Shown: positions 53,153 to 62,072, counted from the stretch's first letter. The stretch: DNA of 64,000 nt from JARYGU01 sp033795365 (GCA_033795365.1 JARYGU010000001.1:496001-560000); one strand, 5' to 3'. Notes: generated from the letters alone by a model not told the origin. Translations and numbers: made by a program.

Positions 53153-53175
53153 TCCGGCGTTGCGGTGCTTCCCAC

Positions 53176-53206
53176 CCGCAGCCCGGCAGCCTATGCCGGG
53201 CTGCGG
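53176..53206. terminator. Bidirectional hairpin between exporter and gabD
   Basis: CCGCAGCCCGGCA and TGCCGGGCTGCGG form a perfect 13-base stem with a 5-base loop between two convergent genes. No T-run follows on either side. Confidence 0.6.
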
Positions 53207-53218
53207 ATCAGGCCCGCG

Positions 53219-54709
53219 TCAGGCGACGTTGCCCATGCAGAGATATTTCATCTCCAGGTAGTCGTCGGCACCGTGGACGGAGCCTTCGCGGCCGAGGCCG
53301 GATTGCTTGATGCCGCCGAAGGGGGCGGCTTCCGAGGAGATCAGGCCCGTATTGATCCCGACCATGCCGTATTCCAGCGCTTCGGCGACCTTCCAGACCT
53401 TCTTCAGGTCGCCGGCGAAGAAATAGGCGGCAAGCCCGAATTCCGTGTCGTTCGCCTGCGCGATGACGTCGTCCACCGTTTCGAAACGGAAGAGCGGCGC
53501 GACGGGTCCGAAGGTCTCCTCGCGGGCCACCGCCATCTCGCGAGTGACGCCGGTCAGAACGGTCGGCGCGAAGAAGGTGCCCTTGCCCTCGATCCGCCTG
53601 CCCCCCGAAAGCACCTTTGCCCCCCTGGAGACCGCGTCGGCGACATGCGCCTCGACTTTCTCGAGCCCCTGTTCGTCGATCAGCGGGCCGAGCGCCACGC
53701 CCTTCCCGAAACCGTCGCCGACGGAAAGCTCCGCCACCTTCCTGGCGAGCTTTTCCGCAAAGGCGTCGTAGACGTTCGACTGCACATAGATGCGGTTGGC
53801 GCAGACGCAGGTCTGCCCGGCATTGCGGTATTTGGACGCCATGGCGCCTTCAACGGCCGCGTCGAGATCCGCATCGTCGAAGACGATGAAGGGCGCGTTG
53901 CCGCCGAGCTCCAGGCTCACCTTCTTGATCTGGTCGGAGCACTGGCGCATCAGGATACGGCCGACTTCCGTCGAGCCGGTGAACGAGATCTTGCGCACCT
54001 TCGCATTGAAGCAGAGCTCCTTGCCGATCGCCGGCCCGTCGGTTCCGACGACGATGTTGCAGACGCCCGCAGGCACGCCGGCCTTTTCCGCAAGCACCGC
54101 AAGCGCGATCGCCGAAAGCGGCGTCTGCTCGGCCGGCTTGGAGACGACCGTACAGCCGACGGCGAGCGCCGGCGCCACCTTGCGGGCGATCATCGCGGCC
54201 GGGAAGTTCCACGGCGTGATCGTGCCGACGACCCCCACCGGCTGCTTGATGACGAACATCCGCTTGTCAGCGGAAGGCGCCGGGATGGTCTCGCCGTTGA
54301 TGCGCTTGGCCTCTTCCGCATACCATTCGACATAGGACGCGGCATAAAGGATCTCGCCTTTCGCCTCAGGCAGGGGTTTGCCCATCTCGGCCGTCAGGAT
54401 CGCCGCCAGCTCGTCGGCATTGGCCACCATCAGGTCGTTCCATTTGCGCAGGATCGCGCTCCTGTCCTTGGCCGGCCGTGCCGCCCAGGCCGCCTGCGCG
54501 CTATAGGCCGCATCGATGGCGGCAGCCGTCTCGGCAGCGCCCATCTCCGGCAGCGTCGCGAGCGTCTCGCCTGTCGCGGGATTGGTGACGTCGAAGGTCG
54601 CAGACCCGTTGCCGCCAATCCAGTTGCCGTTGACATAACCGGAATCGCGCAGGAATTCCGTCGACTTCAGGTGCTTTGTTAACGCGTCGTAGAAAGGCAT
54701 TTCCGTCAT
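53219..54709 (-). CDS. gabD: Succinate-semialdehyde dehydrogenase (NAD(P)+)
   Basis: 496 residues from the ATG at 54709 (a second ATG at 54700); the frame runs back to 55393 but only as read-through of gabT antisense. Aldehyde dehydrogenase family: GVVGTITPWNFPAAMI, the general base Glu in SLELGGNAPFIVFDDADLD, catalytic Cys301 in NAGQTCVCANR, and NTGLISSEAAPFGGIKQSGL, the last being typical of GabD. It oxidises succinate semialdehyde, the product of GabT, to succinate. It follows gabT by 86 bases. Confidence 0.93.
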   Translation of the reverse strand: MTEMPFYDALTKHLKSTEFLRDSGYVNGNWIGGNGSATFDVTNPATGETLATLPEMGAAETAAAIDAAYSAQAAWAARPAKDRSAILRKWNDLMVANADELAAILTAEMGKPLPEAKGEILYAASYVEWYAEEAKRINGETIPAPSADKRMFVIKQPVGVVGTITPWNFPAAMIARKVAPALAVGCTVVSKPAEQTPLSAIALAVLAEKAGVPAGVCNIVVGTDGPAIGKELCFNAKVRKISFTGSTEVGRILMRQCSDQIKKVSLELGGNAPFIVFDDADLDAAVEGAMASKYRNAGQTCVCANRIYVQSNVYDAFAEKLARKVAELSVGDGFGKGVALGPLIDEQGLEKVEAHVADAVSRGAKVLSGGRRIEGKGTFFAPTVLTGVTREMAVAREETFGPVAPLFRFETVDDVIAQANDTEFGLAAYFFAGDLKKVWKVAEALEYGMVGINTGLISSEAAPFGGIKQSGLGREGSVHGADDYLEMKYLCMGNVA

Positions 54710-54795
54710 TCCTTCGAACGAAGAAGAAGGGTCGCCCGGACCTCCCGGTCCAGACGTTGCTGTCTTGAATATGCAATCGGTTGCGCTTCGCCCGT

Positions 54796-56073
54796 TCAGG
54801 CGGAGCGCGCTTCGAGGATCGAGGCTTCGAGGATGTCGAGCGCTTCGGCGAAGACCTCGTCCTGGATGGTGATCGGCGCGAGGAAGCGGATGACGTTCCC
54901 GTGCACGCCGCAGGTGAGCAGGATCAGCCCCTTCTCCAGCGCCTTCAGCCGCACCTTGTTGGCGAAATCGGCGCTCGGCAGCTTCGTCGAAACGTCGTTG
55001 AACTCGACCGCGTTCATGAAGCCGGGGCCGCGGATGTCGACGATTTCCGGAACCTTGTCGCGCAGCGACTCGAGGCGCTGCTTCAGTCGCGCGCCGAGGT
55101 TTTCCGCGCGATTGCAGAGGTCCTCGTCCTTGATCACGTCGAGAACCGCGTGGGCCGCCGCGACGCCGAGCGGATTGCCGGCATAGGTGCCGCCGAGGCC
55201 GCCGGGGCCGGGCGCGTCCATGATTTCCGCGCGACCGGTGACTGCCGAGATCGGGAAGCCGCCGCCAAGCCCCTTTGCCATCGTCACCAGATCGGCGGCG
55301 ACGCCATGGTGCTCCATGGCAAAGAGCTTGCCGGTGCGGGCAAAGCCCGTCTGCACCTCGTCGGCGATGAGCAGCATGCCGTGCTGGTCGCAAAGCTCGC
55401 GCAGCGCCTTCATGAAGGAGGTCGGGACCGGATAGAAACCGCCTTCGCCCTGCACCGGCTCGATGATGATCGCCGCCACGCGGTTCGGATCGACATCGGC
55501 GGCGAAGAGCTTCTTCAGCGCCGAGAGAGACTGTTCGACGGTCTGGCCGTGCAGTTCGACGGGGAAGGGGGCATGGTACACGTCGCCCGGCATCGCGCCG
55601 AAGCCGACCTTGTAGGGCACGACCTTGCCGGTCAGCGCCATGCCCATGAAGGTGCGGCCATGGAAGCCGCCGCCAAATGCGATAACGGCCTGGCGGCCGG
55701 TCGCCGCACGCGCGATCTTCACCGCGTTCTCCACGGCTTCCGCCCCGGTGGTGACGAAGATCGTCTTCTTGGCGAAGTTGCCCGGCGTCAGCGCATTGAG
55801 GCGCTCTGCGAGCTCGACGTAGTTCTCGTATGGCACGACCTGATGGCAGGTGTGGGTAAAGCGGTCGAGCTGTTTCTTCACGGCCTCGATGACGCGCGGA
55901 TGGCGGTGGCCGGTGTTGACGACCGCGATGCCGGCGGCGAAATCGATATAGCGGTTGCCTTCCTTATCCCAGATCTCGGCGTTCTCCGCGCGATCGGCGT
56001 AAATCTGCGTGGTCATGCCGACACCACGGGAGATGGCGGCATTCTTGCGGTCGGTGAGGGTGGTCGCGGTCAT
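54796..56073 (-). CDS. gabT: 4-aminobutyrate aminotransferase
   Basis: 425 residues from the ATG at 56073; 11 further upstream codons are open but do not fit the family. Class III PLP transaminase: HTCHQVVPYENYVELAERLN, TTGAEAVENAVKIARAATGR, ADEVQTGFARTGKLFAMEH, and the PLP Lys267 in MAKGLGGGFPISA. It converts 4-aminobutyrate and 2-oxoglutarate to succinate semialdehyde and glutamate. Together with gabD it feeds GABA carbon to the TCA cycle. Two 19-base direct repeats stand upstream, next to a divergent regulator. Confidence 0.94.
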   Translation of the reverse strand: MTATTLTDRKNAAISRGVGMTTQIYADRAENAEIWDKEGNRYIDFAAGIAVVNTGHRHPRVIEAVKKQLDRFTHTCHQVVPYENYVELAERLNALTPGNFAKKTIFVTTGAEAVENAVKIARAATGRQAVIAFGGGFHGRTFMGMALTGKVVPYKVGFGAMPGDVYHAPFPVELHGQTVEQSLSALKKLFAADVDPNRVAAIIIEPVQGEGGFYPVPTSFMKALRELCDQHGMLLIADEVQTGFARTGKLFAMEHHGVAADLVTMAKGLGGGFPISAVTGRAEIMDAPGPGGLGGTYAGNPLGVAAAHAVLDVIKDEDLCNRAENLGARLKQRLESLRDKVPEIVDIRGPGFMNAVEFNDVSTKLPSADFANKVRLKALEKGLILLTCGVHGNVIRFLAPITIQDEVFAEALDILEASILEARSA

Positions 56074-56109
56074 CGTGCGGAGGTCCCTGACTAAGAGGAA
56101 AGTCATATC

Positions 56110-56160
56110 CTACATTTTTTCTGCAAGATATTCTGGAATAGCTACATTTTTTCTGCAAGA
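56110..56160. promoter_or_regulatory. Pair of 19-base direct repeats upstream of gabT
   Basis: CTACATTTTTTCTGCAAGA occurs twice, exactly, at 56110-56128 and 56142-56160, 32 bases start to start (three helical turns). They lie 37 bases upstream of gabT, between it and the divergent regulator. The exact copy and same-face spacing make them likely binding sites for that regulator. Confidence 0.75.
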
Positions 56161-56284
56161 ATGCAATCGGAATTTTGCGGGCTTCGCGACACCGTTTCGG
56201 AACCTCTCTCGATCCCGGCTGGGGCCTTTCTCGCCAAGCTGGTATAGAAGACGAAAATAACACAAGAATCAGGGAAATGGCTCG

Positions 56285-57109
56285 ATGAACGATCAGGAGC
56301 CGGTACACTACAGGGTGGCGGAAGCGGCAAGGCTCGCAGGCGTTTCCGCCTCGACATTGCGACTGTGGGAAACCCAGGGGCTCGTCGTGCCCGGCCGCTC
56401 CGAAACCGGCCACCGGCAGTACAGCGCCGAGGATGTGGCACGGCTGAAGCGCATCTCCTGGTTCCGCGCCGAGCGCGGCCTGAACCCGGCCGCGATCCGC
56501 GAAGCGCTGGAGGCGGAAAACGGCTCCGGCGACGGCGCAACCACCGCCACGAATGACATCGAGACTAATTCCGGCGTCGGGCGCAAGCTGCGCAGCCTGC
56601 GCCACGCGGCCGGCAGGACGCTGGAGCAGGTGGCAGGCGACATCGGCATCGCGACATCGGTCCTTTCCACCTTCGAGCGCACCTCGCAGGGCATCACCTT
56701 CCGGGTGCTTCACGACCTCGCCGACTATTACGGCACGACCGTTTCCAAGCTTTCCGGCGAGGACGACGGCGAGACGCGAAGCGTCGTGCGCGCCGGGGAG
56801 TGGAAATACTGGCCGGAGACCTCGCCGGGCGTGGTCGTGCAGGTCCTCGCCGACGGGCGCAACATGATGGACTGCCACCGCTTCGTGCTCGCCCCCGGCG
56901 CATCGAGCGACGGCGCCTACAGGCACGAGGGCGAGGAATTCGTGCATGTGCTCGCCGGCCGGGTCGAAATGGTGCTCGACGGCCAGGAGTTCCACGACCT
57001 CGGCCCCGGCGACAGCCTCTATTTCGACAGTCGCCGCCAGCATTCCTGGCGCAACCGCCACGACGGCGAAACGATCCTGCTCTGGATCAACACCCCGCCG
57101 ACGTTCTGA
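56285..57109 (+). CDS. MerR + Xre + cupin regulator, divergent from gabTD
   Basis: 274 residues with three domains. About 10-75 is a MerR-type winged helix (VAEAARLAGVSASTLRLWET then GHRQYSAEDVARLKRI). About 98-155 is an Xre-type helix-turn-helix (LRHAAGRTLEQVAGDIGIAT then SVLSTFERTSQGITF). About 180-274 is a cupin (YRHEGEEFVHVLAGRVEMVL then LGPGDSLYFDSRRQHSWRNR). Xre-cupin proteins such as PuuR control amine and GABA catabolism; the extra MerR head is unusual. It faces gabT across the twin repeats and is the likely regulator. Confidence 0.9.
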   Translation: MNDQEPVHYRVAEAARLAGVSASTLRLWETQGLVVPGRSETGHRQYSAEDVARLKRISWFRAERGLNPAAIREALEAENGSGDGATTATNDIETNSGVGRKLRSLRHAAGRTLEQVAGDIGIATSVLSTFERTSQGITFRVLHDLADYYGTTVSKLSGEDDGETRSVVRAGEWKYWPETSPGVVVQVLADGRNMMDCHRFVLAPGASSDGAYRHEGEEFVHVLAGRVEMVLDGQEFHDLGPGDSLYFDSRRQHSWRNRHDGETILLWINTPPTF

Positions 57110-57120
57110 TCGTCGGGGCC

Positions 57121-57630
57121 CTACAAAGGCGGAAGGCGGCGGGTTACCGAGGACCCTTTGATGACGGCCGTGCTGGTCACCGCATATTCCGACAGGCTTT
57201 CGAGGACATCGTCCATTTCCTCGATCGAATGCACGACCAGACGGGCGAGAAACGGATCATCTCCCGTGATCTTGTCGCACTCGATGAACTGCGGCGTTTC
57301 CCGGATGAGCTTTTCCACCACATGCAGCTTGCCGGGAAGGGGCCTGATCCGGACCATCGCCCGAACCTGGTAACCGAGGGCACGCGTGTCCACGTCGAGT
57401 GTGAACCCGCGAATAACACCGGACGCTTCAAGGCGGCGAATGCGGTCGGAAACGCTCGGAGCGGACATGGCGACCATGCGTCCGAGTTCGCTCATGGGCA
57501 GCCGCGCATTCGAATCGAGCGCGGCCAGAATGCTGGCATCCGTGGCATCGAGTTCCATGGGTTGAAGGTAGTTTTCTCGTTTCGTCTTCGACATCGCGGC
57601 AGTATAGGGAAATCCCCTTTGTTTATCCAT
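57121..57630 (-). CDS. Lrp/AsnC-family regulator
   Basis: 169 residues if the ATG at 57630 is used (GAAGGG 8 bases upstream); starts at 57594 or 57558 would give 157 or 145 residues, nearer the family norm. N-terminal helix-turn-helix in LDATDASILAALDSNARLPM then ELGRMVAMSAPSVSDRIRRL, followed by a RAM ligand domain (VRAMVRIRPLPGKLHVVEKL, then ECDKITGDDPFLARLVVHSI). Divergent from the EamA permease gene, a common arrangement for amino-acid exporters. Amino-acid sensing is inferred from the family. Confidence 0.88.
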   Translation of the reverse strand: MDKQRGFPYTAAMSKTKRENYLQPMELDATDASILAALDSNARLPMSELGRMVAMSAPSVSDRIRRLEASGVIRGFTLDVDTRALGYQVRAMVRIRPLPGKLHVVEKLIRETPQFIECDKITGDDPFLARLVVHSIEEMDDVLESLSEYAVTSTAVIKGSSVTRRLPPL

Positions 57631-57683
57631 ATAAATAGCCCTTCACGCCTCGCAGGATATGGCTCCTCAAGGAGACACGTCCC

Positions 57684-58619
57684 ATGCTGCTCGGAATTCT
57701 CGCCGGCCTTGCCACCTGCGCCCTGTGGGGGCTCACCTTCATCGCACCGCGCGCGGTGGAACCCTTCACGGCATGGGATCTCGCCGCGGCGCGTTACGGC
57801 GTCTTCGGTCTCGTCTCTCTCATGCTGATGGCCCATCCGCGCTTTCGGCCCCGTGGCCTGTCCCGTGCGCAGATCGCCTGCGGCTTGTCGCTCGGCGGCA
57901 TCGGTTATGTCGGTTATTTCGTCAGCACGGCCTATGCGGTGCGGCTGGCAGGTGCCGCCATCCCTCCGGTGGTGATCGGGACGATGCCCGTGCTGCTGGC
58001 CTTGGCGGGCAACTGGCGTGACCGCTCGATACCCTGGAGCAATCTCGCCGCCCCGCTTTTGCTGATTACGGCCGGTGTCTTGACGGTCAATCTCGGAGTG
58101 CTGGGAGCAAGCGTTCCGGGAGAGCAGGGCGCAATCATGGCCGGAACGTTTTTTGCGGTGCTGGCCCTCGTGATCTGGATCGCCTACGGCCTCGCGAATG
58201 CTGCGGTCATGAGCTCCCGCAACGCGCCTGACGGACTTGCCTGGACCGGTGTGCAGGGGGTCGGGTCGGCAATCGTGAGCCTGCTGCTCCTGCCGCTGAC
58301 CTCGCTTGGCGAAGCTGACGGTTTTTCCCAAGCCGAGACGGCGCGCTTTCTCGGCTGGGCGCTGGTCATGGGACTTGCCGGCTCGTGGTTGGCAACATGG
58401 TGCTGGGTCATCGCGTCGCGCAGGCTGGCCTTGGCCTTTGCGGCGCAACTGATCGTGGCCGAAACGATGTTCGGCCTTGTCTACGGTTTTCTTTTCGAGG
58501 CGCGCTGGCCGCGTCCTGCGGAATGGACGGGCTGCATGCTGCAGCTCGCCGGCGTCGGATTGGCCGTTGCCGTCTTCAGCGGGCAGGCACGACGGACACG
58601 GAGGCAGACCGCGCGATAA
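57684..58619 (+). CDS. EamA/DMT-superfamily permease
   Basis: 311 residues with about ten membrane helices in two EamA halves (GILAGLATCALWGLTFIAPR opening the first; AGTFFAVLALVIWIAYGLAN opening the second). DMT proteins of this type often export amino acids or metabolites. Divergent from an Lrp-type regulator, 53 bases away, which suggests amino-acid-responsive expression. Substrate unknown. Confidence 0.9.
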   Translation: MLLGILAGLATCALWGLTFIAPRAVEPFTAWDLAAARYGVFGLVSLMLMAHPRFRPRGLSRAQIACGLSLGGIGYVGYFVSTAYAVRLAGAAIPPVVIGTMPVLLALAGNWRDRSIPWSNLAAPLLLITAGVLTVNLGVLGASVPGEQGAIMAGTFFAVLALVIWIAYGLANAAVMSSRNAPDGLAWTGVQGVGSAIVSLLLLPLTSLGEADGFSQAETARFLGWALVMGLAGSWLATWCWVIASRRLALAFAAQLIVAETMFGLVYGFLFEARWPRPAEWTGCMLQLAGVGLAVAVFSGQARRTRRQTAR

Positions 58620-58637
58620 CGCAAGGCCGGCTCGCGC

Positions 58638-58805
58638 TTAGAGTCCGTTTGGAAACTCGGCGGCTGAGAGCCGTCGAGGGATTTTTGTGCTCCCTTAGGA
58701 GCGGTTTGCAGCCGATATCTCCAGATATCGGCAAGAAGCGCGACGCAGGGGAGTACAAAAAGAACCGACGGATCGACCCGTCCGAGTTTTTCAAACGGAC
58801 TCTTA
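58638..58805. repeat. 168-base imperfect palindromic element
   Basis: The left end TTAGAGTCCGTTT and right end AAACGGACTCTTA are near-perfect inverted copies, and the match continues inward with gaps (GGGATTTTTGTGCTCCC against GTTCTTTTTGTACTCCC). The centre is the perfect dyad GCCGATATCT-CC-AGATATCGGC at 58711-58732. It looks like a miniature inverted-repeat element or a large bidirectional terminator. The stop codon of the ribbon-helix-helix gene is in its right end. Confidence 0.65.
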
Positions 58806-59111
58806 CTCCGCCGCGACGATATGGAATTCGCGGGGAGCGTCGCATTTGGCGCCGCCGCCCATAAGATAGATGAGACAGCTCGTGCGCAGCAGCGAGGCGA
58901 AATTGGCAACCGCGCCGTTGATCTCCAGTGCTTCGTCGTAGAGTGTCGAGAGGAAGCGCGAGGTCGACATGCCCTGGCTTTCGGCGATCTCGTCGATGAG
59001 GTCCCAGAAAGCAGCTTCGATCTGGATGCTGGTCGAATGGCCGCCGATCCTGACCGAACGGTTGACGGGGCGGTAGCGCTGCGGGTCCTGGCCCGCGAAG
59101 ACCTCACACAT
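58803..59111 (-). CDS. Ribbon-helix-helix domain protein
   Basis: 102 residues from the ATG at 59111; the longer frame to 59219 adds 36 residues without domain features. The middle holds a ribbon-helix-helix (RHH_4-like) domain: VNRSVRIGGHSTSIQIEAAF then WDLIDEIAESQGMSTSRFLS (about 17-56), then TLYDEALEINGAVANFASLL. It binds DNA as a dimer. No toxin is next to it, so it is probably a stand-alone regulator. Convergent with the EamA gene across the palindromic element. Confidence 0.8.
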   Translation of the reverse strand: MCEVFAGQDPQRYRPVNRSVRIGGHSTSIQIEAAFWDLIDEIAESQGMSTSRFLSTLYDEALEINGAVANFASLLRTSCLIYLMGGGAKCDAPREFHIVAAE

Positions 59112-59329
59112 GGCATATCCTCCGGTCTTGTTCTTATGGGCGGGATTATGCGGCGCGTCCGCACGATGGTCAATTTCTCCTTTCGCCGGGTCCAGGCAAA
59201 ATAAAAGCTTCTTTTCCACTCATGAAAACAAATTTTTAGCTTGCGGTAACCGGCTGCTACCCATCCGTCCGCCAAGAGGATCAGACTTCCTCCATGCGTG
59301 AGAACCGCGCTTGAAGACGGGAGACAGGT

Positions 59330-59725
59330 TTGGCCAAGGCAATTCATACGATGGTCCGGGTCCTCGACGAGGCCCGCTCGGTCGATTTCTACGATAAGGC
59401 GTTCGGGCTCAAGGTGGCCGATCGCCTCGATTTCGAGACGTTCACGCTCGTCTATATGAGCAATCCGGAAAGCGACTTCGAACTCGAGCTGACGATCAAC
59501 AAGGGGCGTACGGAGCCCTATGCGCTCGGCGACGGCTATGGCCATTTCGCCGTCTCGGTCGCCGATCTCGACGCCGAGCATGCGCGCGTGTCGGAGCTCG
59601 GGCTCGAACCCAACAGGATCGTCGACTTCAACCGCGACGGGGCGCTCCTGGCGCGCTTCTTCTTCATGACGGATCCGGACGGCTACAAGATCGAGGTCGT
59701 GCAGCGGCACGGCCGCTACAAATAG
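59330..59725 (+). CDS. gloA: Glyoxalase I (lactoylglutathione lyase, VOC fold)
   Basis: 131 residues from a TTG start at 59330 with GGGAGACAGG before it; no ATG lies in frame before the first metal ligand except inside the domain. Metal ligands: His6 in AIHTMVRVLD, Glu in FELELTIN, His in YGHFAVSVADLD, Glu in YKIEVVQRHG. It converts the methylglyoxal-glutathione adduct to S-lactoylglutathione. Detoxifying methylglyoxal fits a region rich in dihydroxyacetone-phosphate chemistry, though it is not in the same operon. Confidence 0.93.
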   Translation: MAKAIHTMVRVLDEARSVDFYDKAFGLKVADRLDFETFTLVYMSNPESDFELELTINKGRTEPYALGDGYGHFAVSVADLDAEHARVSELGLEPNRIVDFNRDGALLARFFFMTDPDGYKIEVVQRHGRYK

Positions 59726-59812
59726 CAACGAAACCGGCCGCACCTGGGGAGGGACGGCCGGCGAATGCGCCTTCCGGGAATCCGGAGGCACCGAGCAAGG
59801 GAGGAAACGACA

Positions 59813-60346
59813 ATGGCAACGACGATCTATCAGCGGCAGCCCGGCCTTTCGCGCCGCGAGCTGCTGAAACGCGGCACCGCCGGTGCGGTGCTGCTCATCA
59901 GCGGCAATGCGGTGCTCTGTCCCACCCGCGCGTGGGGTCTGGAGACGACGGCGCTCAAGCCCGAGACCATGGCGACGCTGATCACGCTCGCCCGCGACAT
60001 CTATCCGCACGATCAGCTCGCCGACCGTTTCTATGCGGTCGCCGTGAAGGGCCACGACACCAAGGCGGCGCAAGATGCGGCACACAGGACGCTGATCGAG
60101 GACGGTATCGCCGACCTCGACAAGCGGGCGGGCGCCGGCGGCTATCGCGGCCTCGGCTGGGAAGACGACCGGGTGGCGATCCTGCGCGACATCGAGACGA
60201 CACCGTTCTTCCAGGCGGTGCGCGGCGACCTGGTGGTCAGCCTCTACAACCAGAAGGAGCTCTGGCCGATCTTCGGCTACGAGGGCGAGTCCTATTCCAA
60301 GGGCGGCTATATCAGCCGCGGCTTCGACGACATCGAGTGGCTTTGA
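59813..60346 (+). CDS. Gluconate 2-dehydrogenase subunit 3 family protein, Tat signal
   Basis: 177 residues from the ATG at 59813 (GGAGGAA upstream). A Tat signal peptide with LSRRELLKRGTAGAVLLISG (residues 11-30) exports it folded. The rest is the Gluconate_2-dh3 family (TLITLARDIYPHDQLADRFY, then FFQAVRGDLVVSLYNQKELW then PIFGYEGESYSKGGYISRGF). It acts as the small subunit that carries its signal-less GMC partner through the Tat pore. Followed 75 bases later by the GMC gene. Confidence 0.92.
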   Translation: MATTIYQRQPGLSRRELLKRGTAGAVLLISGNAVLCPTRAWGLETTALKPETMATLITLARDIYPHDQLADRFYAVAVKGHDTKAAQDAAHRTLIEDGIADLDKRAGAGGYRGLGWEDDRVAILRDIETTPFFQAVRGDLVVSLYNQKELWPIFGYEGESYSKGGYISRGFDDIEWL

Positions 60347-60421
60347 CGGCAGGGCCGCGCCGCACCGGAGGAGGTGCCGGCGCGATACGCCAAACCCTGT
60401 ATCAGAATTCGGGAGGATACC

Positions 60422-61993
60422 ATGGCAGCTCCATATGATCTCAGCGACGACAGCGTTGTCGTCATCATCGGTTCGGGCGCCGGCGGCGGAACGCTCGGCA
60501 ACGAACTGGCACAGAAAGGCGTCGACGTCGTCATTCTGGAAGCCGGCAACCGCATCGAATACGAGGATTTCGTCAACGACGAATGGGAAAGCTTCGCCCA
60601 GCTCGCCTGGCTGGACAACCGCACGACCGGCGGCGGCTGGCGCGTCTCGAAGGATTTTCCGAATCTTCCGGCCTGGATCGTCAAGGCCGTCGGCGGCACG
60701 ACCACCCATTGGGCCGGCGCCTCGCTTCGATTTCAGGAGCACGAGTTCAAGACGCTGACACACTACGGCAAGGTCGAGGGCGCCAACCTTCTCGACTGGC
60801 CGATCACGCTTGCCGAGCTCGAGCCCTATTACGCCAGGGCCGAGGACAAGATGGGCGTAACCCGGACCAACGGTATCGAGGGCTTGCCGGGCAACAACAA
60901 TTTCAAAGTCTTCAAGGCCGGCGCCGACAAGCTCGGATACAAGGAATGCCACACCGGCAACATGGCGATCAACTCCGCCGATCGGGACGACCGCATGGCC
61001 TGCCAGCAGACCGGCTTCTGCTTCCAGGGCTGCAAATGGGGCGCGAAGTGGTCGACACTCTATACCGAGATCCCCAAGGGCGAGGCGACCGGCAAGCTGG
61101 AGGTTCGGCCGAACTCGCATGTGGTCAGGATCGAGCACGACCAGACCGGCAAGGTAACGGGCGTGGTCTATGCCGACAAGGACGGCAAGCTCGTCGAGCA
61201 GAAGGCCCGCATCGTCGCGGTCGCCGGCAATTCGATCGAAAGCCCGAGGCTGCTCCTCAACTCCCACTCCTCGATGTTCCCGGACGGGCTCGCCAACTCG
61301 TCCGGCCAGGTCGGCCGAAACTACATGCGCCACACCACCGGCTCGGTCTACGGCGTCTTCGAGAAGCCGGTGCACATGTATCGCGGCACGACCATGGCCG
61401 GCATCATCCGCGACGAGGCGAAGCACGATCCGTCGCGCGGCTTCGTCGGCGGCTACGAGCTCGAAACGCTGGCGCTCGGCATTCCCTTCATGGCCGCCTT
61501 CCTCGATCCCGGCGGCTGGGGCCGCTCCTTCACCTCCGCGATGGACAGCTACGCCAACATGGCCGGCTTGTGGATCGTCGGCGAGGACATGCCGCAGGAA
61601 CAAAACGCGGTGAAGCTGCACGGCGAACTCAAGGACAAGTACGGCATGCCGATCCCGGATGTCTGGTTCACCGACCATCCGAACGACGAGGCCATGCGCA
61701 ACCACGCCTACAAACAGGGCCAGGCGCTCTACGCCGCCGTCGGCGCGACCCGCTCCTTCCCGACACCGCCCTATCCCTCGACGCACAATCTCGGCACCAA
61801 CCGTATGAGCGAGAAGGCTCAGGACGGCGTCGTCAACAAATGGGGCCAGACGCACGACATCAAGAACCTGTTCGTCTCCGACGGCAGCCAGTTCACGACG
61901 GGCGGCGCGGAGAACCCGACGCTCACCATCGTTTCGCTCGCCATCCGCCAGGCCGAACACATCGCGTCCGAAATGTCGGCGGGCAGCATTTAG
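60422..61993 (+). CDS. GMC-family FAD dehydrogenase, large subunit
   Basis: 523 residues from the ATG at 60422 (GGGAGGA upstream). FAD-binding GSGAGGGTLGNELAQKG at about 17, then VGGTTTHWAGASLRF (GMC signature area), and the C-terminal HNLGTNRMSEKAQDGVVNKW with GAENPTLTIVSLAIRQAE. GMC enzymes of this type oxidise sugars or sugar acids in the periplasm. It has no signal peptide, so it should ride with the Tat subunit upstream. The usual third, cytochrome c subunit is not encoded here. The acceptor and substrate are unknown. Confidence 0.92.
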   Translation: MAAPYDLSDDSVVVIIGSGAGGGTLGNELAQKGVDVVILEAGNRIEYEDFVNDEWESFAQLAWLDNRTTGGGWRVSKDFPNLPAWIVKAVGGTTTHWAGASLRFQEHEFKTLTHYGKVEGANLLDWPITLAELEPYYARAEDKMGVTRTNGIEGLPGNNNFKVFKAGADKLGYKECHTGNMAINSADRDDRMACQQTGFCFQGCKWGAKWSTLYTEIPKGEATGKLEVRPNSHVVRIEHDQTGKVTGVVYADKDGKLVEQKARIVAVAGNSIESPRLLLNSHSSMFPDGLANSSGQVGRNYMRHTTGSVYGVFEKPVHMYRGTTMAGIIRDEAKHDPSRGFVGGYELETLALGIPFMAAFLDPGGWGRSFTSAMDSYANMAGLWIVGEDMPQEQNAVKLHGELKDKYGMPIPDVWFTDHPNDEAMRNHAYKQGQALYAAVGATRSFPTPPYPSTHNLGTNRMSEKAQDGVVNKWGQTHDIKNLFVSDGSQFTTGGAENPTLTIVSLAIRQAEHIASEMSAGSI

Positions 61994-62072
61994 GCGGGCG
62001 CGCATCGATCCTCCCCGGCCATCCCCCGTGGCCCGAGACCGTAGCGCGGAGACAGCTTCTCGCGCCACTTTC

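Noticed and set aside
53219..55393. A 724-residue GabD
   Set aside because: The upstream part is out of frame with, and antisense-like to, gabT; the ATG at 54709 gives the family length.
58481..62068. A 1195-codon open frame on the reverse strand
   Set aside because: It lies antisense to the EamA, glyoxalase and GMC operon genes and has no recognisable domain; long antisense frames are common in high-GC DNA.
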